64,000 nt of DNA from Pseudomonas nitroreducens TX1 (GTDB lineage: Bacteria > Pseudomonadota > Gammaproteobacteria > Pseudomonadales > Pseudomonadaceae), in assembly GCF_000313755.1 (NCBI RefSeq), contig NZ_AMZB01000136.1, positions 62,001 to 126,000 of the forward strand, in the 5' to 3' direction. The notes under the pieces are model-generated. The model worked only from the letters and a program-made list of their open reading frames with translations. It did not search any database and was not told the DNA's origin. Below, one piece after another: positions 29,911-39,809 of this stretch. How positions within the stretch are numbered: the first letter of the stretch is position 1; each line of letters begins with the position of its first letter. Position numbers and translations under genes: made by a program.

Positions 29911-29977
29911 CGACCGGGCTGGCGGTGAGCCCCACCCGAGACAACACTGAACCCACCTGTTCGATGGAGATGCCGCC

Positions 29978-30877
29978 ATGCAATGGCGCAAAGGACGACG
30001 CAGCGACAACGTAGTGGATGCCCGCGATGACAACGGCGGCGGCATGAGCGGCGGCGGGGGCATGCGTATCGGCGGCCGCGGCCTGAGCCTGGGCGGCGTG
30101 GCCATTGTGGTGGTGATCGGCCTGCTCTCCGGACAGGACCCGATGACCATCCTTGGCTCGCTGCTTGGCCAGATGGACGTCTCCCAGCAGGCGCCTGCCC
30201 GCCCGACCCAAGGCAAGCCGGCCACCGGCAACGATCCGCAGGTGGAGTTCGTCCAGTCGATTCTGGGCGATACCGAGGACACCTGGGGCGAAATCTTTGC
30301 CCGCAGCAATGCCCAGTACGAGCAGCCCAAGCTGATCCTGTTCAACGGTGGCGTGAACTCCGCATGCGGCTTCGCCTCCTCCGCCGTCGGCCCGTTCTAC
30401 TGCCCGGGCGACCATCGCGTGTACCTCGACCTCGGATTCTTCCGCGAGATGGAGCAGAAGTTCTCCGCCGCCGGCGACTTCGCCCAGGCCTATGTGATCG
30501 CCCACGAGGTTGGCCACCACGTGCAGAACCTGCTGGGTGTTTCCGCCAAGATCAACGCCGCTCGCCAGCGCGGCGCGCGCATGGAAGGCGCCAACGGCCT
30601 TTCGGTGCGCCAGGAATTGCAGGCCGACTGCTTCGCCGGCGTCTGGGCCAACCACGCCCAGCAACGCCTGAACTGGCTGGAACCGGGCGACGTGGAAGAG
30701 GCGCTGAACGCCGCCAATGCCATCGGCGACGACCACCTGCAGCGCCAGGCGCGCGGCACGGTAATGCCGGACTCCTTCACCCACGGCTCATCCGAGCAAC
30801 GCGTGCGCTGGTTCAAGCTCGGCTTCGAAAGTGGCGCGCCGGGCAAGTGCGATACCTTCAAGGCGCAGACGCTGTGA
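29978..30877 (+). CDS. YpfJ-type neutral zinc metallopeptidase
   Basis: 299 aa. The N-terminus is [21 protein letters not shown], then a glycine-rich linker and a membrane segment ([11 protein letters not shown]). The metalloprotease core contains the HExxH zinc motif HEVGHH (around residue 175), preceded by [18 protein letters not shown] and AQAYVIAHE, and followed by [17 protein letters not shown], which carries the third ligand. The C-terminal [19 protein letters not shown] is typical. Family substrates are not known. ATG 29978 has GGAGATG upstream; it follows PhzF after 67 bp. Confidence 0.92.
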   Translation: MQWRKGRRSDNVVDARDDNGGGMSGGGGMRIGGRGLSLGGVAIVVVIGLLSGQDPMTILGSLLGQMDVSQQAPARPTQGKPATGNDPQVEFVQSILGDTEDTWGEIFARSNAQYEQPKLILFNGGVNSACGFASSAVGPFYCPGDHRVYLDLGFFREMEQKFSAAGDFAQAYVIAHEVGHHVQNLLGVSAKINAARQRGARMEGANGLSVRQELQADCFAGVWANHAQQRLNWLEPGDVEEALNAANAIGDDHLQRQARGTVMPDSFTHGSSEQRVRWFKLGFESGAPGKCDTFKAQTL

Positions 30878-30890
30878 CGTCTTGACCGGG

Positions 30891-30950
30891 TTCGCGAGCT
30901 CGCTCCTACAAGCACCGAACATAACGGTAGGAGCGAGCTTGCCCGCGAAC
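30891..30950. repeat. REP pair
   Basis: TTCGCGAGCTCGCTCCTACA and GTAGGAGCGAGCTTGCCCGC lie tail to tail with about 16 bp between, in the opposite relative orientation to the pairs at 11.9 and 21.8 kb. It separates convergent genes. Confidence 0.82.
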
Positions 30951-30966
30951 CGCCCGGAACGATGGT

Positions 30967-31401
30967 CTACAGGTACCGCCCTAGCACCTCAAGGAAGTAC
31001 GCCGGGTCCAGCGGCTTGACCATGAAATCCAGCACGTTCAGCCGCATCGCCTCGATCACGTCGCGGGCGTCGGCCTGGCCGGACAGGACGATGATCGGCA
31101 GGAAGGTGCCAATCTCGTTCAGTTCGCGGATCAGGTCCAACCCTGCACTCTCGTGCTCCATGCGCAGGTCGGTCACCAGCAGGTCGATGTCCGACTCGTC
31201 GCGGCGGATACGGCGCAGTGCTTCGGCAGCGCTGCCGACGGTCAGGCAACGCAGGTTCGCCCCCTCGACCAGCTCGCGCACCTCGGCCAGCACCTCGAGG
31301 TCGTCGTCGACCACCAGCACCAGCGGCTTGCGCGGCGCCCGCGCAGCAACTTCGCGCAGCGCTTCGAGCTCCTCCTCGTCGAGGACCACAGGATTGACCA
31401 T
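30967..31401 (-). CDS. stand-alone response-regulator receiver domain
   Basis: 144 aa from ATG 31401; GTG 31410 is an alternative start. After ~25 residues of acidic helix the rest is a CheY-like receiver: acid pocket VVDDD (31-35 region), phosphorylation site D78 in LLVTDLR, switch serine S107 in IVLSGQA, and K129 in FMVKPLDP. It carries no output domain, so it must act through a partner protein. No histidine kinase is adjacent. The next gene is prpE, in the same direction upstream. Confidence 0.88.
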   Translation of the reverse strand: MVNPVVLDEEELEALREVAARAPRKPLVLVVDDDLEVLAEVRELVEGANLRCLTVGSAAEALRRIRRDESDIDLLVTDLRMEHESAGLDLIRELNEIGTFLPIIVLSGQADARDVIEAMRLNVLDFMVKPLDPAYFLEVLGRYL

Positions 31402-31490
31402 GAACGCCACACCGCAAGTAGAGGCTCGTTGACATCAGTCTAGATGGCAACTGGCCTTTATTCCTGTCGACCGGCAGGCGCAACGCAGAT

Positions 31491-31518
31491 AAAAAAAGGG
31501 CCGCAACGAGTGCGGCCC
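31491..31518 (-). terminator. intrinsic terminator of the acyl-CoA synthetase gene
   Basis: On the minus strand GGGCCGCA, a five-base loop and TGCGGCCC are followed by a run of seven T residues. It lies 36 bp beyond the prpE stop. Confidence 0.85.
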
Positions 31519-31553
31519 TGGAAATACGCCGGCAGAACCGGCGTCGTGGGATG

Positions 31554-33449
31554 TCAGCCCGCCTTGGCGAGCCCGGCCTGGCCAAGGCGCTCGGCGATCT
31601 CGCCGAGGATGGCCGGGTCGTCAATCGTGGATGGCGGCGCGTAGCCCTCCCCGTCGGCGATCTTGCGCAGCACGGCACGAAGGATCTTGCCCGAGCGGGT
31701 CTTGGACAGGCGCTTCACCACCACTGCGCGCTGGAAGCAGGCCAGCGCGCCGATACGCTCGCGTACCAGGGCCACCAGCTCGCGCTGCAGATCCGCCTCG
31801 CTCGCCTGCGCGCCATCCTTGAGCACCACCAGCCCCAGCGGCACGTGGCCCTTGAGGTCGTCCTGCACGGCGATCACCGCGCATTCGGCGACAGCCTCGT
31901 GCAGCGCCAGCAACTCCTCCATCTCGCCGGTGGAAAGGCGGTGGCCGGAGACGTTGATCACATCATCGGTGCGACCCATGATGTAGACGAAACCCTCTTC
32001 GTCCACATAGCCGCCGTCGCCGGTGTGGTAGTAGCCGGGGTAGGTCTTCAGGTACGCCTGCAGGTAGCGTGGATGATCGTTCCACAGTGTCTGCGCGCAA
32101 CCGGGCGGGAGCGGCAGGGCGATGACGATGGAGCCCTGTTCGTTCGGCCCGAGCAGCTGCCCCTCGTCGTCCACCACCTGTACGTGGTAGCCAGGCACCG
32201 CGCGGTTGGTGGAGCCGGCACGCAGATCATGGTCGCCCAGGCCGGTACAGGGCGCTGTCACCGGCCAGCCGGTCTCGGTCTGCCACCAGTGGTCATGCAC
32301 CGGCTTGCCGGTGAGTTCCTCCAGCCAGTGCTGGGTGCTGCTGTCGAGCTTTTCGCCGGCCAGGAACAGGTGGCGTAGCGAGCTCAGGTCATAGCGCTTG
32401 AGCAATTCGCCCTGGGGGTCTTCCTTGCGGATCGCGCGGATCGCCGTGGGCGCGCAGAACAGGCTGTTGACCCTGTGCTCCTCGATCACCCGCCAGTAGC
32501 TGCCGGCATCCGGCGTGCGCACCGGCTTGCCCTCGTAGAACACCGTGGTGCAGCCATTCATCAAGGGCCCGTAGACGATCAGCGAATGGCCGACCACCCA
32601 GCCAACGTCGGAAACACCCCACCAGACGTCCCCCGGCTGCAGGCCGAAGATGGTCGGCAGCGCGTAGCTCAGCGCCACCGCGTGGCCGCCGTTGTCGCGC
32701 ACGATGCCCTTGGGTTTCCCGGTGGTGCCGGAGGTGTACATGATGTAGAGCGGGTCGCCGCTGGCGACTTCCACCGGGGCGGCCGGTTGCGCGCGGGCCA
32801 GGGTTTCGCGCCAGTCCAGGTCGCGGTCGGCCGTCAGCTCCGCCATTGCCTGCGGACGCTGCAACACCAGCACATGGGCCGGCTTATGGCTGGCCAGCTC
32901 CAGCGCCTTGTCCACCAGCGGCTTGTATTCGATCACCCGCTCGAACTCCAGGCCACACGACGCCGTGAGCACGAGCCGGGGTTTGGCATCGTCGATGCGC
33001 AGCGCCAGCTCATGGGGCGCGAAGCCGCCGAAGACCACCGAGTGCACGGCACCCAGCCGCGCGCAGGCGAGCATGGCCATGGCCGCCTGCGGCACCATCG
33101 GCATGTAGATGATGACGCCGTCGCCCTTTTCCACGCCGAGTGCGCGCAGGGCTCCGGCCAGGCGCGCGACTTCATCGCGCAGCTCCAGGTAGCTGAAACG
33201 TTGCTGGGTGTTGGTCACGGGGGAGTCGTAGATCAGCGCGGCCTGCTTGCCGCGGCCCAGTTCGATCTGCCGGTCGAGGGCGAGGTAGCAGGTGTTCAGG
33301 CGGCCATCGGCGAACCAGCGGTGGCTGCCGTCGGGCAGGGCCTGCAGGGTCTCCTGCGGGGCACGGTACCAGGCCACGCGGCCGGCCTGCTCGGCCCAGA
33401 AGGCGGAAGGTTCCGCGATGGAGCGGTCATGGGACTGCCGGTAACTCAT
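31554..33449 (-). CDS. prpE: propionyl-CoA synthetase (PrpE-type acyl-CoA ligase)
   Basis: 631 aa from ATG 33449 (MSYRQSHDRSIAEPSAFWAEQAGRVAW), with AGAGGC upstream. It activates propionate (and probably other short acyl groups) to the CoA ester through an acyl-adenylate. Motifs: the AMP-binding loop YTSGTTGKPKGI, WGVSDVGWVVGHSLIVYGPL, HDHWWQTETGWP, YHTGDGGYVDEEGFVYIMGRTDDVINVSGHRLSTGEMEE and the C-terminal catalytic lysine region SKTRSGKILR. PrpE and acetyl-CoA synthetase are related; overall size and the C-terminal EGYAPPSTIDDP favour PrpE. Confidence 0.88.
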   Translation of the reverse strand: MSYRQSHDRSIAEPSAFWAEQAGRVAWYRAPQETLQALPDGSHRWFADGRLNTCYLALDRQIELGRGKQAALIYDSPVTNTQQRFSYLELRDEVARLAGALRALGVEKGDGVIIYMPMVPQAAMAMLACARLGAVHSVVFGGFAPHELALRIDDAKPRLVLTASCGLEFERVIEYKPLVDKALELASHKPAHVLVLQRPQAMAELTADRDLDWRETLARAQPAAPVEVASGDPLYIMYTSGTTGKPKGIVRDNGGHAVALSYALPTIFGLQPGDVWWGVSDVGWVVGHSLIVYGPLMNGCTTVFYEGKPVRTPDAGSYWRVIEEHRVNSLFCAPTAIRAIRKEDPQGELLKRYDLSSLRHLFLAGEKLDSSTQHWLEELTGKPVHDHWWQTETGWPVTAPCTGLGDHDLRAGSTNRAVPGYHVQVVDDEGQLLGPNEQGSIVIALPLPPGCAQTLWNDHPRYLQAYLKTYPGYYHTGDGGYVDEEGFVYIMGRTDDVINVSGHRLSTGEMEELLALHEAVAECAVIAVQDDLKGHVPLGLVVLKDGAQASEADLQRELVALVRERIGALACFQRAVVVKRLSKTRSGKILRAVLRKIADGEGYAPPSTIDDPAILGEIAERLGQAGLAKAG

Positions 33450-33752
33450 CGTCACTGCCTCTTATTGTTGTTATCGAGGTCGAACAACGAGTATGGACGG
33501 GGATCGCCACCCCACCATCAACCTTTGGTCGTAGGCCATTCGCCCGACCGGTGCATGATTGCTTTTCAGGATTTTTCAGCGAAGCGCGGCCACCCTCCTC
33601 CACTCCCGGCCGACGCGCTCTGGGAGGGGCTCTGGGGAAGAGTTCAACGCAAGGCCGCCGCATGTCGGCGACCACAAGTCGCACCCGCTACCGCCCGATG
33701 ACAGGACTAAACTGACAGTCCCTTTTCACCTGACAGCGTAGGGGTGAGCAGC
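33450..33752. other. 303-bp divergent region between prpE and a 59-codon gene
   Basis: No RNA gene or transposon is visible. Close to the prpE start there is a small inverted repeat (TTGTT at about 33466 and AACAA at 33485) that might be an operator. The rest is unremarkable GC-rich sequence and presumably holds the promoters. Confidence 0.5.
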
Positions 33753-33932
33753 ATGAACATCCTCGTCCGTCCGTCCCATCTTCGCAAAGACCAGCCGTGG
33801 GAAGTCTGCCTCGATCAGCAGGCCGTGGGCTTCCGCAGCGAGCTCGAGGCGCGCAGTTTCGTGGCTACCCTCGAAGCGCGCCTCAAAGCCCCGCACCAGC
33901 TACCGGAACTGGTGCAGCGCGTCGCCAGTTGA
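33753..33932 (+). CDS. 59-aa conserved-looking small protein
   Basis: MNILVRPSHLRKDQPWEVCLDQQAVGFRSELEARSFVATLEARLKAPHQLP: 59 aa from ATG 33753, with GGGGTGAGC upstream. The pattern, a strand, a short turn, a strand QAVGFRSE and then a helix EARSFVATLEARLKA, resembles small single-domain DUF2188-like proteins, but I cannot assign it. It ends one base before the convergent MFS gene. Confidence 0.6.
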   Translation: MNILVRPSHLRKDQPWEVCLDQQAVGFRSELEARSFVATLEARLKAPHQLPELVQRVAS

Positions 33933-35108
33933 TCAGGCCGCGCGTTCGCTGATCTGCCCGCTCATCCAGCCGAGCACGGCGGCCACCAGGCCGCAGACGG
34001 TGATGACCACCGCCATCGGCAGGGCAGAGCCGTCGTGCAATGCACCGACCAGCGCCGACGCGCCGGCCGCGACGGTGAACTGCAGGCTGCCCATCAGCGC
34101 CGACGCGCTGCCCGCGTGCCGCCCCTGGCTGGCCATGGCGCAGGCCGATGAGTTGGGCAACAGGAAGCCCAGGCTGGCGATGGCGCCGAACAACGGCAGC
34201 AGCAACGGCCACAAATGCTCGGGCCTGGCCAGGGTGATCGCCAGCAGGGCCAGGCCGCAGCCGAAGTACACCCATACCGCCCGGCGCAGCCAGAACCCCG
34301 GTCCGCGATAGCGCAACAGCCGTGCATTGACCTGCGCCATCAGGATGAAGCCCGCGGCGTTGCTGCCGAAGATCCAGCCATAATGCTCGGCCGGCACGCC
34401 GTAGAGTTCGATGAAGACGAAGGGCGAACCCGCGATATAGGAGAACATTCCGGCGATGGCGACCCCGCCGGTGAGCGCGTAGGTGATGAAGGAACGGTCG
34501 CGGAACAGCGCGCGGTACTGCTTCAGCGCACCGCGCAGCGGTGGACGCGGCCCGCTCGGGATGGTCTCGGGCAGCCACAGGGCGATGGCGCCGCCGGCCA
34601 GGGCGCTGAACAATGTCAGGCAATAGAAGATCGACTGCCAGCCGGACAGGCTCAGCAGCAGCCCGCCGCCCAGCGGCGCGAGTATGGGTGCCAGGCCCAT
34701 CACCAGCATCAATTGAGAGAAGGCCTTGGCAGCGGCGATCGGGTCGCACAGGTCACGCACCACCGCCCGCGAGATCACCATGCCCGCGCAACCGCCCAGA
34801 GCCTGGACGAAGCGCGCGCCAATCAGCCATTCCAGGTTCGGCGCGAAAGCGCAGGCGAGCGACGCCAGGGTAAAGATGCTCACGCCCAGCAACAGCGGAA
34901 TGCGCCGGCCGATACGATCAGCCAGCGGTCCGTAGAGCAGTTGGCCGATGGCGAGACCGGCGAAGTACGCCGACAGGCTCAGCTGAATGTGTTCGACGTC
35001 GGTGCCGAAGGCCTGCGCCAGCGCCGGGAAGCTGGGCAGATAGAAATCGATGGCCATCGGCCCGAAGGCGCTCAGCGCGCCGAGGATCAGCAGGATGCGG
35101 AGGTTCAT
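33933..35108 (-). CDS. Bcr/CflA-family MFS drug exporter
   Basis: 391 aa, 12 membrane segments. The Bcr/CflA signature is clear near the N-terminus (MAIDFYLPSFPALAQAFGTDVEHIQLSLSAYFAGLAIGQLLYGPLADRIGRR). The motif A-type loop GPLADRIGRR is intact, and RFVQALGGCAGMVISRAVVRDL is the family's TM4 region. These proton antiporters export chloramphenicol, bicyclomycin, sulfonamides and others; no substrate can be assigned. ATG 35108 has only a weak ribosome site (AGGTGATCC). Confidence 0.92.
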   Translation of the reverse strand: MNLRILLILGALSAFGPMAIDFYLPSFPALAQAFGTDVEHIQLSLSAYFAGLAIGQLLYGPLADRIGRRIPLLLGVSIFTLASLACAFAPNLEWLIGARFVQALGGCAGMVISRAVVRDLCDPIAAAKAFSQLMLVMGLAPILAPLGGGLLLSLSGWQSIFYCLTLFSALAGGAIALWLPETIPSGPRPPLRGALKQYRALFRDRSFITYALTGGVAIAGMFSYIAGSPFVFIELYGVPAEHYGWIFGSNAAGFILMAQVNARLLRYRGPGFWLRRAVWVYFGCGLALLAITLARPEHLWPLLLPLFGAIASLGFLLPNSSACAMASQGRHAGSASALMGSLQFTVAAGASALVGALHDGSALPMAVVITVCGLVAAVLGWMSGQISERAA

Positions 35109-35275
35109 GGATCACCTGGTCACACGCGTCCGCCAAAGGAGCGGTCGATACCGCGGGGCAGGCAGGTGTGGATAACGGGTTGGCGCGCACGCTGGGCGCG
35201 GCGAAGCTCTGCATTGTGGCGAGCGCCGGAAAATTAGCAAGCTCCCTAAGCAAATCCCGAAACAAAGGGGAGAAG

Positions 35276-35305
35276 CAGGCCCGGCCGCGCCAACCGGGCC
35301 CACTG
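35276..35305 (-). terminator. possible terminator of the RND operon
   Basis: GCAGGCCCGG and CCGGGCC/CTGC can pair around a ~9-base loop just beyond the RND permease stop. It has no clear T-run on the minus strand, so it may be a 3'-stabilising hairpin. Confidence 0.45.
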
Positions 35306-35310
35306 CTGAG

Positions 35311-38300
35311 TCAGGCCTTGTGTACCCCCTCTGGCTCGGCCTTGGCCTTGCGGCCGGCGAGCTTGTCGGCGGCGGACTCCACCAGCATGTAGAACATCGG
35401 GATGAGGAAGGTCGCCAGCAGGGTCGCGGCGAGCATCCCGCCGATCACCCCGGTACCGATCGAGTGACGGCTCGCGGAGCCGGCGCCGGTGCTGATGGCC
35501 AGCGGTACGCAACCCAGGATGAAGGCCAGCGAGGTCATCACGATGGGGCGGAAGCGCAGCTTGGCCGCCTCCAGCGCCGCCTCGATCGGGCCCATGCCCT
35601 GCTCTTCGCGGCACAGCACGGCGAACTCGATGATCAGGATGGCGTTCTTCGCCGCGAGACCGATCAGGGTCACCAGGCCGACCTGGAAGTACACGTCGTT
35701 ATCCAGCCCGCGCAGCCAGATCGCCAGGATCGCCCCGAACACTGCGAAGGGCACTGCGGTGACCACCGCCAGCGGCAAGGTCCAGCGCTCGTACTGGGCC
35801 GCGAGGATGAGGAACACCAGGATCAGGCCGAAGATGAACGCCGTGCTGCCCGAGCCCTGGGTCGCCAGCTCCTGGTAGGCCGAACCGATCCACGCCAGTG
35901 AATATTCTTGGCCCAACACCTGGTCCGCCACTTCCTGCATCGCCGCCAGCGCCTGGCCGGAGCTGTAGCCCGGCGCCGGGCCGCCGAGGAGCTTCGCCGC
36001 CGGGAACACGTTGAAGCGCGCGTAGGAATCCGGGCCGAGGATGCGTTTGACCGACACCAGCGTAGTCAACGGGACCAGATCGCCGGCGGAGGAACGCACG
36101 AAGACCTGGCTGAGGTCGTCCGGCTTGCGGCGGAACTCCGGCTCCGACTCCAGGGAGACCTGCCAGGTCCGCCCGTAGAGGGTGAAGTCGTTGACGTAGT
36201 AGCTGCCGAAGGTGGACTGCATGGCGGTGAACACGTCGTTGATCGCCACGCCCAGGGAGCGCGCCTTGGTGCGGTCCAGGTCGACGTAGTACTGCGGCAC
36301 GTTGGCGTTGAAGGTGGTGTTGACCCCGGCCAGTTCCGGGCGCTTGGCCGCGGCGGCGAGGAACTTCATGGTCACCTCTTCGAGCTGCTCGGAGGTGCCA
36401 CCGCTGCGATCCTGGATGTAGGCCTCGAAGCCGCCGGTGGTACTCATGCCGGTGATCGGCGGCGGGTTGAAGGACATCACCACGCCGTCTTCCTGGCCGG
36501 CGCCCATCTTCATGAATTCGCGGGTCAGGTTGCGCGCATCCAGTTCGGGCGTGGTGCGTTCCTTCCAGTCCTTGAGCGGCACGAAGGACACGCCGGCGTT
36601 GCTGCGGGTGCCGAAGGTGAGGATGTCGAAGCCGGCGAAGGTGACCACGTCCTGCACCGCCGGATGCTTCATCAGCTCGTGGGTCACGTCGCTGGTGAGT
36701 TTCTCGGTACGGGTCAGCGAGGCCGCGGGCGGCAGGAAGTAGGCGTTGAGCACGTAGCCCTGGTCTTCGTCGGGGACCAGCGAGCCGGGCACCCGGCCGA
36801 ACAGGATGATCAGCAGGGCGATCATGCCGCCGAACAGCAACAGCCCCAGCGCCGCGCGCTTGAGGAAGAACTGCACCCCGGCGCCGTAGCCGTTGGTGAT
36901 GCGTTCGAAGGTGCGGTTGAACCAGCGGAATGGCGCGGCCGGCTCCTTGTGCTCGGGCTTGAGGATCAGCGCGCAGAGTGCGGGGGAGAGTGTCAGCGCG
37001 ACGATGCCGGAGATCACCACCGACACTGCGATGGTGATCGCGAACTGCTTGTACATCTGGCCGGCCAGACCACCGAGGAAGCCAACCGGGATGAACACGG
37101 CGCAGAGCACCAGCACGATGGCAACGATCGGCCCGGTCACCTCCTCCATGGCCTTGATCGCCGCGTCCTTCGGGCTCAGCTTCTCGGTGCGCATCACCCG
37201 CTCGACGTTCTCCAACACCACGATGGCGTCGTCCACCACGATACCGATCGCCAGCACCATGCCGAACAGCGACAGCAGGTTGATGGAGAAGCCCATCAGG
37301 TACATGCCGGCGAAAGTGCCGACCAGCGACACCGGGATCGCCAGCACCGGGATCAACGTGGCGCGGATGTTCTGCAGGAAGATGAAGACCACCACCATCA
37401 CCAGGATCAGCGCCTCGACGAAGGTGTGGATCACCTCTTCGATGGAGACTTTCACGAAGATCGTGGTGTCGTACGGGATCTTGTAGGTGATGCCCTGCGG
37501 GAAGCGCTTGGACATGGCGTCCATGTGGTCGCGCACGGCCTGGGCGGTGTCCAGCGCGTTGGCGCCGGGCTGCAGGTAGATACCGAAGGCGGCGTTCTGC
37601 TGGCCGTTGAGCGAGGTCACCAGGGAATAGTCCTGCGCGCCCAGCTCGACCCGCGCCACATCCTTGAGGAGGAGGCTGGCGCCGGTGGAATCGCTGCGCA
37701 GGATGACGTTCTCGAACTCCTTGGGATCGGTGAAACGGCCCTGCGCCGTAGCCATGTAGGTGAAGTCCTGCGGCTCCTTCATTGGCTGCTGGCCGAAGCT
37801 GCCGGCGGCGAACTGCGAGTTCTGTTCGCGGATGGCGTTGACCACGTCGGTAGGCGTCAGGTCGTACTGCGCCAGCTTGTCCGGGCGCAGCCAGACGCGC
37901 ATCGCGTAATCCTTGGAGCCGAACTGGCTGACGTCGCCGACACCGGGAATCCGCTTGAGGTCGTCGATCACGTTGATCAGCGCGTAGTTGCTGATGAAGA
38001 TCGGGTCACGCGAGTTGTCCGGAGAGAACAGCGTCACCACCTGCAGGATGTCGGAGGACTTCTTCTCCACCTTCACGCCCTGCCGGCGCACTTCCTCGGG
38101 CAGCTTGGCGAGCGCTGCCTGCACCTTGTTGTTGACGTCGATGGTGGCCTGGTCGGGATCAGTGCCGACTTCGAAGTAAACGGTCAGGCTCATGGCGCCG
38201 CTGGCGTCGGAGTTGGACAGTTGGTAGATCATGCCCTCCACGCCGTTGATTTCCTGCTCCAGCGGGGCCGCCACGGTTTCGGCGATGACCTGGGAGCTGG

Positions 38301-38457
38301 CCCCCGGATAGGACGCCGATACGGACACTTGCGGCGGCACGATTTCCGGGTACTGGGCGATGGGCAACGCGCGCATGGCCACCAGGCCCGCGAGCAGGAT
38401 CACGATGGAAATCACCATCGCGAACACCGGACGTTCGATGAAGAAGCGCGAAATCAC
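35311..38457 (-). CDS. RND multidrug efflux permease (HAE1 family)
   Basis: 1048 aa. N-terminus [48 protein letters not shown] is typical of AcrB/MexB-type inner-membrane proton/drug antiporters. [18 protein letters not shown] carries the two intramembrane aspartates essential for proton transport (near residues 407-408). [15 protein letters not shown] is the TM10 lysine motif. It forms a tripartite pump with the adaptor encoded 12 bp upstream. No outer-membrane factor gene follows, so a shared OprM-like channel is presumably used. Several P. aeruginosa RND pumps are similar; I cannot name the orthologue. Confidence 0.94.
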   Translation of the reverse strand: MISRFFIERPVFAMVISIVILLAGLVAMRALPIAQYPEIVPPQVSVSASYPGASSQVIAETVAAPLEQEINGVEGMIYQLSNSDASGAMSLTVYFEVGTDPDQATIDVNNKVQAALAKLPEEVRRQGVKVEKKSSDILQVVTLFSPDNSRDPIFISNYALINVIDDLKRIPGVGDVSQFGSKDYAMRVWLRPDKLAQYDLTPTDVVNAIREQNSQFAAGSFGQQPMKEPQDFTYMATAQGRFTDPKEFENVILRSDSTGASLLLKDVARVELGAQDYSLVTSLNGQQNAAFGIYLQPGANALDTAQAVRDHMDAMSKRFPQGITYKIPYDTTIFVKVSIEEVIHTFVEALILVMVVVFIFLQNIRATLIPVLAIPVSLVGTFAGMYLMGFSINLLSLFGMVLAIGIVVDDAIVVLENVERVMRTEKLSPKDAAIKAMEEVTGPIVAIVLVLCAVFIPVGFLGGLAGQMYKQFAITIAVSVVISGIVALTLSPALCALILKPEHKEPAAPFRWFNRTFERITNGYGAGVQFFLKRAALGLLLFGGMIALLIILFGRVPGSLVPDEDQGYVLNAYFLPPAASLTRTEKLTSDVTHELMKHPAVQDVVTFAGFDILTFGTRSNAGVSFVPLKDWKERTTPELDARNLTREFMKMGAGQEDGVVMSFNPPPITGMSTTGGFEAYIQDRSGGTSEQLEEVTMKFLAAAAKRPELAGVNTTFNANVPQYYVDLDRTKARSLGVAINDVFTAMQSTFGSYYVNDFTLYGRTWQVSLESEPEFRRKPDDLSQVFVRSSAGDLVPLTTLVSVKRILGPDSYARFNVFPAAKLLGGPAPGYSSGQALAAMQEVADQVLGQEYSLAWIGSAYQELATQGSGSTAFIFGLILVFLILAAQYERWTLPLAVVTAVPFAVFGAILAIWLRGLDNDVYFQVGLVTLIGLAAKNAILIIEFAVLCREEQGMGPIEAALEAAKLRFRPIVMTSLAFILGCVPLAISTGAGSASRHSIGTGVIGGMLAATLLATFLIPMFYMLVESAADKLAGRKAKAEPEGVHKA

Positions 38458-38469
38458 GATGTGCGCTCC

Positions 38470-39654
38470 TTAGGATTGGGAAGAAGCGGTGTTGGCCGCA
38501 GCTTCCTGCGCGCCACCTTCGGTCGCCTTGACCGGCTGGTCCGGGCGCACCTTGAGCAAGCCGTCGACGATCACGCGGTCGCCATCGTCGACACCGGCGT
38601 CGATGATCCAGCGGCCATCCACAGTCTTGGAGGTGGTCACCTGACGCACGCGGGCGAAGCCGTCCTTGTCCACCACGTAGACGAAAGTGCCGCGCGGGCC
38701 CTGCGCCAGCGCGCGCTCGGGCAGCGTTACGGCGTTGCTCTGGGTGATGCCGGTGATCAGGATGCGCACGAACTGGCCGGGGATCAGCAGGTTGTGCGGG
38801 TTGGGCACCACGGCGCGGGCGTTCACGGTGCCCGTGCCGGTGTTGACGAAGCTGTCGGTGAAGTCGACGACGCCTTCGATGGGGTACTTGCTGCCATCGC
38901 CGAAGCGCAGCTCGGCGGTGAGTTTGCCGTCCTTGGGCAGGAGGTAGCGACCACTCTTGACTCCGTCGTTCATCTGGCTCGCCTGGGTGTCGGGATAGGC
39001 GAAGTTGACGTACACCGGGTCGAGCTGGGTGAGTTTGGTCAGCAGGCTGGAATTCGGGTCGCTGGCCACCACCAGGCTGCCTTCGGAGCGCACTTCCTTG
39101 CTCGCCATGCCGGAAATCGGCGCGGTCACCGTGGTGTAGTTGAGGTCGATCTGCTTGGCCTGGACGTTGGCCCTGGCGGCTTCGACATCGGCCTTGGCCT
39201 GCTCGAAATCGGAGGTGTAGCGGTCCAGCTCGCTCTCGCTGGCGAAGCCCTTGCGTTGCAGCTCGCGAATACGCTTGAGGTCTCGCTCGGTCTGGCGATA
39301 GCGCGCCTGCGTCTGCGCCAGCGAACCCTTGGCCTGGCCCAGAGCGGCCTGGTAGGGGCGCGGGTCGATGCGGAACAGCACCTGGCCTTCCTTCACCGGC
39401 CGGCCTTCTTCATAGGTGCGTCGTTGCAGGATGCCGCTGACCTGGGCGCGTACTTCCACCTCGCGGTAACCGGCGGTGCGCGCGGCGTACTCGAACGTCA
39501 GGGGAACAGGAGCGCTCCTGGCGACTTCGACCGTCACTGCCGGAGGAGGTGGCGCAGCCGCGGTGGGCTTGTCCTCGGCCTGGGCCCAGGCAGCGAACAA
39601 GACTGGCAACCCAGCGACAACAAGCGCGACGGGCAAACGGCGGGCGAACGACAT
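38470..39654 (-). CDS. RND efflux periplasmic adaptor (membrane-fusion protein)
   Basis: 394 aa. A signal peptide (MSFARRLPVALVVAGLPVLFAAWAQA, cleavage before EDK) has no lipobox cysteine, unlike MexA. The lipoyl, alpha-hairpin and beta-barrel pattern is complete: EVEVRAQVSGILQRRTYEEGRPVKEGQVLFRIDPRPYQ, helices rich in Arg, Glu and Gln at ~100-170, then TVTAPISGMASKEVRSEGSLV. It links the permease to an outer-membrane channel. ATG 39654 is preceded by GAGAGG. First gene of a two-gene operon, divergent from tetR. Confidence 0.93.
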   Translation of the reverse strand: MSFARRLPVALVVAGLPVLFAAWAQAEDKPTAAAPPPPAVTVEVARSAPVPLTFEYAARTAGYREVEVRAQVSGILQRRTYEEGRPVKEGQVLFRIDPRPYQAALGQAKGSLAQTQARYRQTERDLKRIRELQRKGFASESELDRYTSDFEQAKADVEAARANVQAKQIDLNYTTVTAPISGMASKEVRSEGSLVVASDPNSSLLTKLTQLDPVYVNFAYPDTQASQMNDGVKSGRYLLPKDGKLTAELRFGDGSKYPIEGVVDFTDSFVNTGTGTVNARAVVPNPHNLLIPGQFVRILITGITQSNAVTLPERALAQGPRGTFVYVVDKDGFARVRQVTTSKTVDGRWIIDAGVDDGDRVIVDGLLKVRPDQPVKATEGGAQEAAANTASSQS

Positions 39655-39721
39655 GTAACCTCTCCATGGAAATGACTGACGGCGGAACCCCTAGGGACGA
39701 CGACTGTGAGGCCTTTACCTA

Positions 39722-39771
39722 CGCCAGTGTCTGTAAAGCACTGTTAGCGCAGTAAAATCAGTAAACTGGCG
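39722..39771. promoter_or_regulatory. candidate TetR operator between the RND operon and its repressor
   Basis: CGCCAGT (39722-39728) and ACTGGCG (39765-39771) form an inverted repeat. Within it, GTAAA occurs at three places (CTGTAAAGC, AGTAAAATC, AGTAAACTG). The position between divergent pump and repressor genes is where TetR pump repressors usually bind. Confidence 0.45.
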
Positions 39772-39809
39772 GTCACCCAGTGATCCTAGCCTGTATACCA
39801 CCAAGCGCC

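Noticed and set aside
28879-30345. 894-codon minus-strand frame upstream of alaC
   Set aside because: The extra ~490 codons are antisense to the PhzF-family and metallopeptidase genes; alaC starts at ATG 28878 with GAGG upstream.
35908-39675. 1255-codon open frame on the plus strand
   Set aside because: It runs antisense through the RND permease and adaptor genes; it is a composition artefact with no protein-like features.
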